Positions 7,023-14,262 of a DNA stretch of 14,262 nucleotides are shown here, in pieces. Location: assembly GCA_002313895.1 (NCBI GenBank), contig DCAW01000003.1, positions 7,046 through 21,307 on the forward strand, in the 5' to 3' direction. Below the pieces are notes generated by a model. That model searched no databases and had not been told where the DNA came from. It was given only the letters and a program-made list of their open reading frames with translations. The translations under genes and the position numbers were made by a program. This stretch comes from Dehalococcoidia bacterium UBA1123. GTDB taxonomy: Bacteria > Chloroflexota > Dehalococcoidia > Lucifugimonadales > UBA1123. Every line of letters begins with the position of its first letter. The stretch's first letter is position 1.

Positions 7023-7754
7023 ATGAATGTGCTGATTCTAGGAGCCAACGGCCAACTAGGGCCTCACGTAATCAGAGCCCTCGAAAATGACGGTCACACA
7101 CTGCGGCTGACCGACATCAACGATCCGCCTGATACTCCCCACGAGTATTTCAAGTTGGACGCTGGCGACTTGGATGGCGTAATCGCCGCCGCTGAGGGAA
7201 TGGACACGATCATCAATCTGTCGGTGTTGAGGCCCCACCGACAGATTGCCTTCGATGTTAACGCCCGCGGGACATACAACGCGATGGCCGCCGCCGTCCA
7301 TCACGGCATCAAACGAGTGATAAACACCGGCCCCCACTTCACCATTGCAGGGCCGACTTACGAGAACAATGACCATCTCATCGGCCCGGACGTTCCCACC
7401 CAGTCCGGCACGCTTTTGTACGCCATCACCAAATCGCTGGGACAGGAAGTGTGTCGAATCTTCACCGAGAACCACGACATTCATGTCCTAACCCTGCTGT
7501 TTTACAACTTCTGGTTTCCTGACGACCACTCAGCCGACGGCCATGACGTCACGCCCTTCTCTGTGACGTGGCAAGACTCGGCGGAGGCGTTCCGTCCGGC
7601 GTTGAGTATCGACCTGGAAGAGTTGCCCTCCAAGTGCGAAACCTTCTTTATCTTCGCCGACATGCCCCATCAGAAATTCACTAATGAGAAGGCCAAGCGA
7701 ATTCTCGGATGGCAGCCCACAAACACTCTGGCCCACCGCTGGACGAAGATGTGA
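7023..7754 (+). CDS. NAD-dependent epimerase/dehydratase (extended SDR family)
   Basis: This 243-residue oxidoreductase has a canonical nucleotide-binding loop GANGQLG (7-13). An acidic residue ends strand 2 (D31 in RLTD), favouring NAD over NADP. The catalytic pair YAITK (Y133, K137) is intact. The upstream Ser/Thr position lies in VINTGPHFT (99-107), and the C-terminus ILGWQPT is typical of extended SDRs. Likely substrates are sugars or sugar acids, but nothing in the sequence fixes this. I place the start at ATG 7023 because the Rossmann strand begins at residue 2, as in the paralogue upstream. A TTG at 6996 sits 7 bases after a perfect GGAGG (6984-6988), however, and would add MSTPQGNKY, so translation from there is quite possible. 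It is probably translated together with the SDR gene before it. Confidence 0.9.
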   Translation: MNVLILGANGQLGPHVIRALENDGHTLRLTDINDPPDTPHEYFKLDAGDLDGVIAAAEGMDTIINLSVLRPHRQIAFDVNARGTYNAMAAAVHHGIKRVINTGPHFTIAGPTYENNDHLIGPDVPTQSGTLLYAITKSLGQEVCRIFTENHDIHVLTLLFYNFWFPDDHSADGHDVTPFSVTWQDSAEAFRPALSIDLEELPSKCETFFIFADMPHQKFTNEKAKRILGWQPTNTLAHRWTKM

Positions 7755-7756
7755 CC

Positions 7757-7785
7757 TTGTCGAATTAACCCAATTAAGGTATAAC
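7757..7785 (+). promoter_or_regulatory. Sigma70-like promoter for the gamma-glutamyltransferase-family gene
   Basis: TTGTCG at 7757-7762 and TATAAC at 7780-7785 are 17 bases apart. The site lies just after the stop of the SDR gene and about 55 bases before the ATG at 7840. It suggests that the next gene has its own transcript. Confidence 0.5.
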
Positions 7786-7839
7786 CAGAACACGATCCAA
7801 CCTGATTCCTGATACCTAGTAACCTCGTAAGGAGACCAC

Positions 7840-9645
7840 ATGACAAGCTCTCAGAGCGCATCGGCAATGGAGCAAGGCAACCTGACTGAACAGACCATAG
7901 GCCGACCTGTGGTTTACGGCACCCAGGGCGTGATCTCCAGCGGCCACTATCTGACCTCAATGGCTGGCATGCGGATGCTGTTGACTGGAGGCAACGCCTT
8001 CGACGCTCTGGTCGCAGCAGGTTTCGCAGCTGCCGTCACCGAGCCGATTGCCGCCTACTCGCTCGCCGCCGAAGGCGTGTTCATGCTCTATGACTCCGAG
8101 AGCGGGGACCTGCTATCGCTCAGCGGTCAGGGGACCGCGCCTCGCAAGGCGACGGTCGAGTATTTCAAGTCACTGGGTCAGGACGAAATACCCACAGGCC
8201 CCGGCCCTCTGGCGCACCTGTCCTTTACCCTGCCCGGCGTTGTCGACGCCTATCTGTCTTTGCTGGAGCGGTACGGTACCAAGAGCGTCGGAGAGATTCT
8301 CGCGCCGTCCATCCAATACGCCGAGCGCGGCATTCCTAACTACGACTACATGCTGGACAGACTCAAGTCACCAATGACCATTCCCCAGTTCGACGAGTAT
8401 CCCCCAGGTGGCACAGACGTGTTCTACCACAACCGCGAACTGCCCCAGGCAGGAAGCCTTCTGGTGCAGAAAGCCCTGGGATGCACCCTGAGGAAGCTGG
8501 TTGAGGCCGAGAGCGCTGCCGCTGGGCATCGCCTGAACGGCGTTCGGGCCGCTCGTGACAGCTTCTACACTGGCGAGGTGGCTCAGATGATCTCCGACGC
8601 CAGCCAGAGCGTCGGCGGAATCATGGACATGGAAGACCTGGCAAACTACCATGTTGAGTACGAGACCCCGGCCAAGACATCGTTCATGGGACACGAAATT
8701 CACACTCAGTCCTTCTGGACCCAGGCTCCGGTGCTATTGCAGGCGCTGAACATCCTGGAGAACTTTGACCTGAAGGGGATGGGGCACAACTCCACCGCCT
8801 ACATCCACATGATCACCGAAGCGCTGAAGCTGGCCCTGGCCGACCGACAGGCGTACTATGGCGACCCCAACTTCGCCACGATTCCGATGGACGGCCTGCT
8901 GTCCAAGGAGTACGGCAAAGAACGTGCGAGCCTGATTGACTCTGGCAAGGCCAGTCCAGGGCTTCCGTCCGCGGGCAACCCGTGGCGATACTCCACGCTG
9001 TCGGGGGTTCCTCAGGTGGCGCATACAGCCGAGGCCGCAGGCTCTGATGGCGGAGGAGGCGACGACGGAGGGACCACGCACGTGTCTGTCATAGACCGCG
9101 ACGGCAATATGGTCTGCGCCACTCCCAGCGGAGGCTCGTTCGGCAAGTCGGTGTTCTTCGAAGACCTGGGCTGCGCCCTCAGCACACGCATCGAGATGTT
9201 CAACTTCGAGGACGGACATCCCAACCGACTGGAGCCTGGGAAGCGTCCTCGCACGACATTGGTCAACTACATCGTCACCAAGGACGGCGTGCCGGTCACA
9301 ACCATCGGCTGTCCCGGAGGAGACCATCAGGCGCAGGGCAACATGGAGCTAATCCTGAACACGCTGGTGTTCGGCATGAACCCTCAGGAGGCTGTCGAGG
9401 CTCCTCGTTTCGCCAGCCAGAGCGTGACCAACAGCTTCTACCCGCACACTTACTACCCCGGGCAGCTGGCCGTCGAACCGACCATGCCATCCCAGACCGT
9501 GGACGAGCTAAGGGCTCTGGGCCATGACATCACGTTCGTAGCCAGCGCAGGCATGGGCGCCACCGTCTCCACCCGCGACCCGGAGACGGGAGTCCTGGCC
9601 TCGTCCGGCGATCCCCGCAGGGCCTGCTACGCTCTGGCTTGGTAG
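7840..9645 (+). CDS. Gamma-glutamyltransferase-family Ntn hydrolase (possibly not a glutathione enzyme)
   Basis: This 601-residue member of the gamma-glutamyltransferase (GGT) family would be made as a precursor that cuts itself before a Thr nucleophile to give large and small subunits. The nucleophile motif is GGTTHVSVIDRDGNMV, with T412 the probable new N-terminus. PSGGSFG (429-435) and the oxyanion region IGCPGGDHQAQGN (489-501, G493 and G494) follow. The large subunit has TGGNAFDALVAA (49-60) and LPGVVDAY (131-138). Two features differ from classical GGT: there is no signal peptide, so the enzyme is probably cytoplasmic; and the FRExAP loop that supplies the arginine gripping the glutamyl carboxylate reads SGQGTAP (95-101). 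This resembles YwrD/HpxW-like members that hydrolyse other amides, so glutathione need not be the substrate. AAGGAG lies about 6 bases before the ATG. Confidence 0.9.
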   Translation: MTSSQSASAMEQGNLTEQTIGRPVVYGTQGVISSGHYLTSMAGMRMLLTGGNAFDALVAAGFAAAVTEPIAAYSLAAEGVFMLYDSESGDLLSLSGQGTAPRKATVEYFKSLGQDEIPTGPGPLAHLSFTLPGVVDAYLSLLERYGTKSVGEILAPSIQYAERGIPNYDYMLDRLKSPMTIPQFDEYPPGGTDVFYHNRELPQAGSLLVQKALGCTLRKLVEAESAAAGHRLNGVRAARDSFYTGEVAQMISDASQSVGGIMDMEDLANYHVEYETPAKTSFMGHEIHTQSFWTQAPVLLQALNILENFDLKGMGHNSTAYIHMITEALKLALADRQAYYGDPNFATIPMDGLLSKEYGKERASLIDSGKASPGLPSAGNPWRYSTLSGVPQVAHTAEAAGSDGGGGDDGGTTHVSVIDRDGNMVCATPSGGSFGKSVFFEDLGCALSTRIEMFNFEDGHPNRLEPGKRPRTTLVNYIVTKDGVPVTTIGCPGGDHQAQGNMELILNTLVFGMNPQEAVEAPRFASQSVTNSFYPHTYYPGQLAVEPTMPSQTVDELRALGHDITFVASAGMGATVSTRDPETGVLASSGDPRRACYALAW

Positions 9646-9673
9646 TGTAATCACACAGATTTTCGCGTAATCG

Positions 9674-9704
9674 AATGAGTGCGGGTTTAAGACTCGCCCT
9701 CATT
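9674..9704. terminator. Hairpin terminator between convergent genes
   Basis: The arms at 9674-9686 and 9692-9704 pair over 13 positions (one mismatch and one G-T wobble) around a TTAAG loop. The sequence ACTTTATT follows on the plus strand. It starts 29 bases after the stop of the gamma-glutamyltransferase-family gene and separates it from the convergent surface-protein locus. The T-rich tail is better on the plus strand than on the minus strand. Confidence 0.55.
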
Positions 9705-9730
9705 ACTTTATTCGGTATTGATTCCCATCC

Positions 9731-11932
9731 CTATTGGTGTGACTTGGCCGTCATGATAAAACTCCGGACTCCGAAGGTTAAAATTACAACCGCCAATCCT
9801 CCCAACAGCGCCCAGACAGCGGAAGTGGTCATGCAGAAAGGCACGAATTTAGCTCCCACGGCGTTTTGAATGTCAGCGAATTGTGATCGCAGGGGGTCAA
9901 GCTCTTTTTCTCGTTCGATAGTGAACGGCGTAAGTTCTTCGATCTTCTCCGGCAGGCGTGTCTGCATATCGCCAATCCCGATGCCGGACGAGGCAACTTC
10001 ATCGGCAGAAGGTATTCCTGGAAGATGACCTTCCTGACGAATGACCTGTTCCAGATCGGATAGGCCCATCAGATCGTAGTCATCATCGAACGCATAGCCG
10101 GGGAAGTTTGTAGTTGTGACCACCACTTCTCGGGATTTTACAGTCCCGTTGACGTTAAGTTGGTAGTTTGTGAAGGCATCGCCAATGGTCACATTTCCGT
10201 CCAATTGAGTTTTGCCGCTTACGTGAAGCGCTTTCCCTGTGCCATTTGTTGAGACGTAAAGTGCGCTGTTGGGATTGGAAATGTTTTGAACCACGATTTC
10301 ACCTGCTCTTCCGGTGCCTGAGGTCGAGGCAAGTAGAGCATGTCCTGATCCCTTCGTATCGTCGATTGTGAAAGTTACAGCACCCCCGTTGTCGCTCTTG
10401 ATAGTGCTACGCAACCCACCGCCGAATTTGCTTTGAATTTCAAGACTGGCGCAAAATGAATCTGTGCCGATGCCAATGCGCCCATTCGTGATGACATTCC
10501 GAGATTGGAAATCGCAGTTGTTCCCTGAAATCACGCAGACTTGTTTCCCGCCTGTTCCTGAAGCCGCAGTAGCTTACACAGTTCCATCAGGGAACTTGAA
10601 CCCGCCGGTGGTGGATTCGACCGTGCCTGCAACTGTGAGTTTTTGACCGGGATTATCATCGCCAATTCCCACATTCCCATCGCCTGTTATCCTGAATCGC
10701 TCACCGCCGTTCGTCAGGTTGGGAGCTTGCACCAGATAAACCAGGTCGTAAGACCCTTTCGCGAATCCGAGGACACCACGTTGATCGACTTCGTCTTCGA
10801 CCCAATGGATATACGAATCGCTTTCCTTGTTAGCGACCAATTGAAGCGCCGCATCGTCAGTGTTTCGAACAGATATGCGTCCGTGCACTTGCAGCTTGTT
10901 AGTCGGATTATCGGCTCCAATTCTCACGTTGCCGTTTTAGCGCACGACCAGTTTTGGGTTCTGTGAGTTGTTTTCGACATGCAAAACGGGCGCGGGCCCG
11001 TTGCCGTCGGTGGCCTGAACCAGGACTCCCTGACTATTCGCGCTGATGTTCTTGAATATCGCTTCGTAGTGGCTGACGTTTTCGCCATGGACTTCCAATG
11101 GAGCGTTCGGAGAACTACCCGTGTTGATGCCGACAAAGCCATTGGAGTTTTGGATGAACAGATCGGTCACCCCGCGGTCGCCGTTGAAAAATTTCACCGC
11201 TGTCTCGATGTTGTAGGTCAAAATCAACTGACTGTCCCCTGAGTGAAGGTCCAGTCTTGCCTGTTGACTATCGGATGCATAAATCCTGACTCGGTTAGCT
11301 CCCGACTTGCTCACGTAGAACAGACAGCTTGGATGGGTGTCGCAGGGTTGGTCATCACCGATTTCGACCTTCCCAGTTGGACTGATTCACATTGCCCCGG
11401 TGTTGTTGGCCCTGGACACCAGCGGCTGGGCATCTGTTGTTCCCACGAAGCCTGAGCCTGAGCCTGAGGTTGTGCCTGCATTGCATTCCAGCATCCAGAA
11501 TGGGCCGTCGTAGGCAAAGGCCGCGTAGGGAACAGCGCTGACCTGAACTCTGGAGATCAGCGTGTCAAAGGCGCCGGTCTGGTCGCCCTTGCGTGTGCGG
11601 GTTTCCAGCAAGAGTCTGGTTCTGACGAAAATTCCCGGGCCAAAGTCCAGTAGTGTCGATACCAGACCGTTCACCACGGGCAGGTTATTCTTGATGATGG
11701 TGTTCCCGACCTGAACGCCACTGGTGGCGTAGAACAGCGCAAACTCGAAGTCGTAGGCTCCGTTGGCAGTCCGTCCTTCATCTTTCACAAGTCCCTGGTA
11801 AGTGAATCCATTGTCGGGAATCGGCGGAGCTTCTGGCAACTCCGACGGATCACGGGCTAGCGCCACTCTTGCCAATATCGCGACAGCGATTATCGAGACA
11901 ACACTGGTAATTATTATTCGGCTGGTTCTCAT
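9731..11932 (-). pseudogene. Exported tail-fibre-like repeat protein with S74-like chaperone domain, interrupted by three in-frame stops
   Basis: A single frame of 734 codons runs from ATG 11932 to TAG 9731 with no frameshift, but stops occur at codons 182 (TGA, 11387-11389), 332 (TAA, 10937-10939) and 453 (TAA, 10574-10576). Reading through gives a coherent protein. It has a signal peptide (1-27, ending ARVALA), an FTYQGxL module ending SAVPYAAFA (43-140), and an SGSGSG linker. About five repeats of the type NGNVxIGxxNPxxxLxVxG follow, then an S74-like endosialidase-chaperone domain (YDLMGLSDLEQVI, GHLPGIPSADEV, GIGIGDMQ). A short helix and a C-terminal membrane segment (about 703-722) end it. 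Prolines in LPEKIEELTPF replace leucines usual in this helix, a further sign of decay. I start at 11932 (GGAAA upstream); 11950 is an alternative. From family knowledge, intact relatives are cell-surface proteins of unknown role. Confidence 0.8.
11449..11466 (-). repeat. Three tandem TCAGGC hexamers in the surface-protein frame
   Basis: The hexamer TCAGGC (minus strand) is repeated three times and encodes Ser-Gly-Ser-Gly-Ser-Gly in a linker just before the first tail-fibre-like segment. A change in copy number would keep the frame and only alter linker length. Confidence 0.6.
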
Positions 11933-12187
11933 GTAGTTTCCATCGTTCATTTTGCGCTGAATTGTGGTTCGTTGAATCGGAGGGCAGGGTCGCTCATTAT
12001 GTATACTCAACTACCGGCAACCTATATTCCGAGGGGATAATGGAGAGCGCTTTTTGAAGCCAGTTTGACGACAGTATGGCCTCTCTGCTTTGTGAGTGAT
12101 GAGTTCATATCAAGCGAGTTGGCGGGCGAGTCGACCCAATTGGAATCTCCAAGACAATCCGGTTCTCGATTTCCTGTGGCCCTGGAG

Positions 12188-12193
12188 TATAAT
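12188..12193 (+). promoter_or_regulatory. Possible -10 element before the 2-hydroxyacid dehydrogenase gene
   Basis: A perfect TATAAT at 12188-12193 lies 62 bases before the ATG at 12256. No good -35 hexamer is found at 16-18 bases; TTCTCG at 12163-12168 would need a 19-base spacer. The promoter is therefore either weak, activator-dependent or fortuitous. Confidence 0.35.
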
Positions 12194-12255
12194 TGCCCAG
12201 GCGTATGTCCGAACCGTTTTCGCTTATCCGTCCAAACTCGCAGGAGACAACACAC

Positions 12256-13209
12256 ATGAAAGTCGTGCTGGCTAGCCTTATGAACGACGAATTCCTGAAA
12301 GACTTGACCGAGACTTTCCCTGATGTGGACTTTGCGGTCGCCAACTCCGCAGAGGATCAGGCTAGGGAGATTCAGGACGCCGACGTGTTCTTCGGCATGC
12401 CCAGCCGAGATGTGTTCATCGCCGGAGAGAGGCTCAGATGGCTTCAGATTCCGGGAACGGGCGTGGATAAGGCAGTAGAAATCCCTGAGTTGGTGAACAG
12501 CGATGTGGTGCTGACCAACGCTCGCGGCCCTCACACCAATCCGATGGCCGATCACGTGATGTCTGTCGTGCTGGACTTCTCCCATCGCACTCACGAGATG
12601 ATGGGCGACCAACGAGACCGATACTGGTCCACGGAGAAGTACGACCAGCGAATCGCCGAGGTGGGAGGCTCCAAAATGGGCATTCTGGCCCTTGGAGGCA
12701 TCGGTCAGGCGGTGGCTCGGCGCGCCCACGCTTTTGGGATGGAGGTTTATGCCGTCGACAAAAACCCGTTCCCCGCGCCTCCTGAAGTTCGGGAGGTCTG
12801 GGGCCTGGACCGGCTGGATGATATGTTCGAGATGTCAGACTGGATCGTGATTGCAGCGCCGTTGACCACCGAGTCCCACGGGATGATTACCGCGCGCCAC
12901 CTTGGACTGATGAAGCCTTCGTCGCATCTCATCATCATCTCCAGGGGCGGCATCGTGGATGAGGACGCTTTGCTGGACACTCTGAAAAAAAATCGCATTG
13001 CAGGAGCAGGCGTTGACGCCTTCGAGAACGAGCCTCTTTCCTCGGACAGTCCCTTCTGGGAGTTGGACAACATCATCATTTCACCTCACGCCTCGGCTCT
13101 GACTTTCGAGATGTGGGAGGGACGCCGCCAGATATTCAAAGAGAACCTGCGCCGGTTCCTCGCAAACGAACCGTTTCTGTATGTGTGCGACAAGGTGGCG
13201 GGGTTCTGA
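12256..13209 (+). CDS. D-isomer-specific 2-hydroxyacid dehydrogenase
   Basis: This 317-residue NAD-dependent enzyme interconverts D-2-hydroxy acids and 2-oxo acids. The catalytic triad is complete: R230 in IISRGGIVDEDAL, E259 in FENEPL and H278 in ISPHAS. The nucleotide loop reads ILALGGIGQAVARRA (about 143-157), close to the usual GLGxIG but with Ala for the first Gly. D168 in YAVDKNP at the end of strand 2 favours NAD(H). The substrate-loop residues QIPGTGVDK (64-72) and NARGPHTNPMADH (88-100) are present. Length is typical. ATG 12256 has AGGAG about 9 bases upstream, and the frame extending further upstream lacks a standard start. It stands alone between two broken minus-strand genes. It could reduce glyoxylate, hydroxypyruvate or a similar product of the neighbouring catabolic genes; this is inference. 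Confidence 0.93.
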   Translation: MKVVLASLMNDEFLKDLTETFPDVDFAVANSAEDQAREIQDADVFFGMPSRDVFIAGERLRWLQIPGTGVDKAVEIPELVNSDVVLTNARGPHTNPMADHVMSVVLDFSHRTHEMMGDQRDRYWSTEKYDQRIAEVGGSKMGILALGGIGQAVARRAHAFGMEVYAVDKNPFPAPPEVREVWGLDRLDDMFEMSDWIVIAAPLTTESHGMITARHLGLMKPSSHLIIISRGGIVDEDALLDTLKKNRIAGAGVDAFENEPLSSDSPFWELDNIIISPHASALTFEMWEGRRQIFKENLRRFLANEPFLYVCDKVAGF

Positions 13210-13293
13210 CCGGAAAAACATTGCAAATCTGCGATGCTGAACCGAGGTGAAGCACCCGATCGATTCTGGGAGAACCGCTGTTTTGCAAGCGAC

Positions 13294-13324
13294 CAGATTC
13301 TTCGGTTGCGACCTCAGAATGACA
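13294..13324. repeat. Dispersed-type intergenic repeat with complementary ends
   Basis: The element contains GATTCTTCGG followed by TCAGAATGACA, with ATTCT/AGAAT complementary ends around a short GC-rich centre. Sequences of this form are widely scattered between genes in many bacterial genomes and often cause false short protein calls translating as CHSEVATEES or similar. Here it lies in the gap between the dehydrogenase and the phosphotransferase. Only one copy is in the window, so dispersal in this genome is inferred. Confidence 0.45.
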
Positions 13325-13336
13325 ATTCCAAGACAA

Positions 13337-14262
13337 CTAAACTAGCGGCTCTCGAACAAGAAACCCTCCGCGGATGCGGCGCATGGCTTTGACGTCCCAA
13401 TCGTAGATGTCCAACTCTTTGCAGATGAAGGCGAAGAGGTCTATTCGACGGAATCGGACGAACCAGGGTATCCGCTTGATCCGCTCGTCGTTAATGTCCA
13501 TGTGCTGGGTATAGCCCTCCAGATATGGGCCGCAAAACCAGTCCTGTTTGGTCGCATCCATACTGGGCAGGTCAAAGGATAGGACGGCGTAGAACATCGG
13601 CACGGACAGGTCGTAGGCGAACCAGTGGTAGTGGGCGTCATCAAAATCGAAGACGGTAACGCCGCCGCTGTCATCCCCAAAGTAGTTGCTGTGGTTAATG
13701 TCCGTGTGGACCAATCCGAAAGTGTCGCGGCTGGTTTCCAGGCTGGATGCCCACTCAACGACCTCGTCGAACTCCCGTCGGGCGATGGTTTCGCGTTTAG
13801 GGATGGACTGTCCGATGTATCGCGTGTCATTCAGCCAGGACTTGCGTTTTTGGATACCCTCGGACGGCTGATAAATCCTCGTGGCAGAGTGCGTCTTGCC
13901 GGCCAACTCACCCAGTCGCCGGTGAAAATAAGGGTTCCAGTTCATCGAGAACTGCATCGGTCTGCCCGGCGCCTTGGTGAACACCAACACGTGGAGCGGG
14001 CCGTCCTCGATATCGAAAGTCTCCGCCAGGTTGCCATCTTTTGATGGCAGAGGCCCAGACACGCTGACGCCCTGCTCAGAGAGGAAGCGGACCCAGTCCA
14101 GCTACGCTTCTAGCTCGGCGATCGTGCGGTGAGAATCCTCGGTGACTCGAATTATTCTTTCCCGACCCTCCGAGCCTGCCTCGTAGGTGTAATTCTCCAG
14201 CCTTTTCAGCAATCGCGCTGGGCCGTCGATGTTCCATGACGAGACAGCGCGGTCCGCTACGT
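13337..14262 (-). pseudogene. APH-fold phosphotransferase, interrupted by an in-frame TAG and cut by the window end
   Basis: This kinase-like protein belongs to the aminoglycoside phosphotransferase/homoserine kinase II fold. The catalytic loop is LVHTDINHSNYF (HxDxxxxN), followed by the metal-binding VFDFDDAHYHWFAYDLSV. These suggest phosphorylation of a small hydroxylated molecule, not necessarily an antibiotic. The frame enters from beyond 14262, encoding an N-lobe segment (NYTYEAGSEGRERIIRVTEDSHRTIAELEA). It meets TAG at 14102-14104 and continues in the same frame as LDWVRFLSEQGVSVSGPLPS, which is normal N-lobe sequence, to a genuine TAG at 13337. The stop therefore splits one gene. A GTG at 14062 could restart translation, but the product would lack the ATP-gripping strands. 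The gene's true start is outside the window. A sequencing error at the TAG remains possible. Confidence 0.75.

Noticed and set aside
8734..9327. 197-codon minus-strand open frame within the gamma-glutamyltransferase-family gene
   Set aside because: It is a shadow of a conserved gene, favoured by the codon bias of high-GC DNA.
9731..11932. Prophage tail-fibre gene
   Set aside because: A signal peptide and C-terminal membrane helix are present and no capsid, portal, terminase, tail-tube or lysis gene is nearby.
12022..12729. 235-codon minus-strand open frame opposite the 2-hydroxyacid dehydrogenase
   Set aside because: It is antisense to a strongly conserved dehydrogenase with all catalytic residues and has no family resemblance itself.
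13136..13336. 66-codon minus-strand frame containing CHSEVATEES
   Set aside because: It is a translation of the intergenic repeat at 13294-13324 plus the end of the dehydrogenase gene, a well-known type of false gene call.
5606..14104. Reassigned stop codon (for example TAA or TAG read as Gln)
   Set aside because: All three stop types occur inside frames, and TAG, TGA and TAA also end intact neighbouring genes at family-typical positions, so no single reassignment explains the data.

Overview
The window is bacterial DNA of moderate to slightly high GC, about 14.3 kb, carrying mostly catabolic genes and an unusually large share of broken genes. The mix points to a heterotrophic Chloroflexota of the Dehalococcoidia/SAR202 kind: an RraA-like aldolase, an MFS carboxylate-type transporter, an aldo/keto reductase, paired SDR proteins, a gamma-glutamyltransferase-family enzyme, a 2-hydroxyacid dehydrogenase, and a surface protein with tail-fibre-like repeats. 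No rRNA or other marker gene is present, so this placement is inference of low to moderate confidence. I see no tRNA, rRNA, CRISPR array or phage module.

Layout. Positions 1-312 hold no gene I can support. A short N-terminal gene remnant (313-about 406) runs into the end of an IS21-type element, of which only istB (474-1265, minus) survives; istA is absent. Next on the minus strand are an intact metallo-beta-lactamase-fold hydrolase (1294-2112), an MFS transporter (2230-3483) and an RraA-like protein (3519-4328). The last two are 35 bp apart and probably form an operon. Divergent from them, on the plus strand, are an aldo/keto reductase (4484-5395) and, 42 bp later, a decayed second MBL-fold hydrolase (5438-6100). 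A sigma70-like promoter at 6177-6205 precedes two SDR genes (6260-6952 and 7023-7754). The first has lost the glycine motif and the YxxxK lysine; the second keeps both. Another good promoter (7757-7785) precedes a gamma-glutamyltransferase-family gene (7840-9645), and a hairpin terminator lies just beyond its end.

Positions 9731-11932 (minus) are one long reading frame for an exported, repeat-containing, C-terminally membrane-anchored protein with an S74-like chaperone domain. Three in-frame stop codons (TGA, TAA, TAA) interrupt it with no frameshift. A D-2-hydroxyacid dehydrogenase (12256-13209, plus) follows, then a dispersed-type intergenic repeat. A phosphotransferase of the APH fold (minus, broken by an in-frame TAG and cut by the window end) closes the window.

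How the genes may work together. RraA-like protein, MFS carrier, aldo/keto reductase, SDR proteins and 2-hydroxyacid dehydrogenase together look like uptake and oxidation or aldol cleavage of hydroxy- or oxo-carboxylic acids. No substrate can be named from sequence. The most striking property is decay: at least four loci are disrupted, and every premature stop could have arisen by one C-to-T change. No wholly new defence or mobile system is evident. The best candidates for novelty are the non-canonical/canonical SDR pair and the interrupted surface protein.
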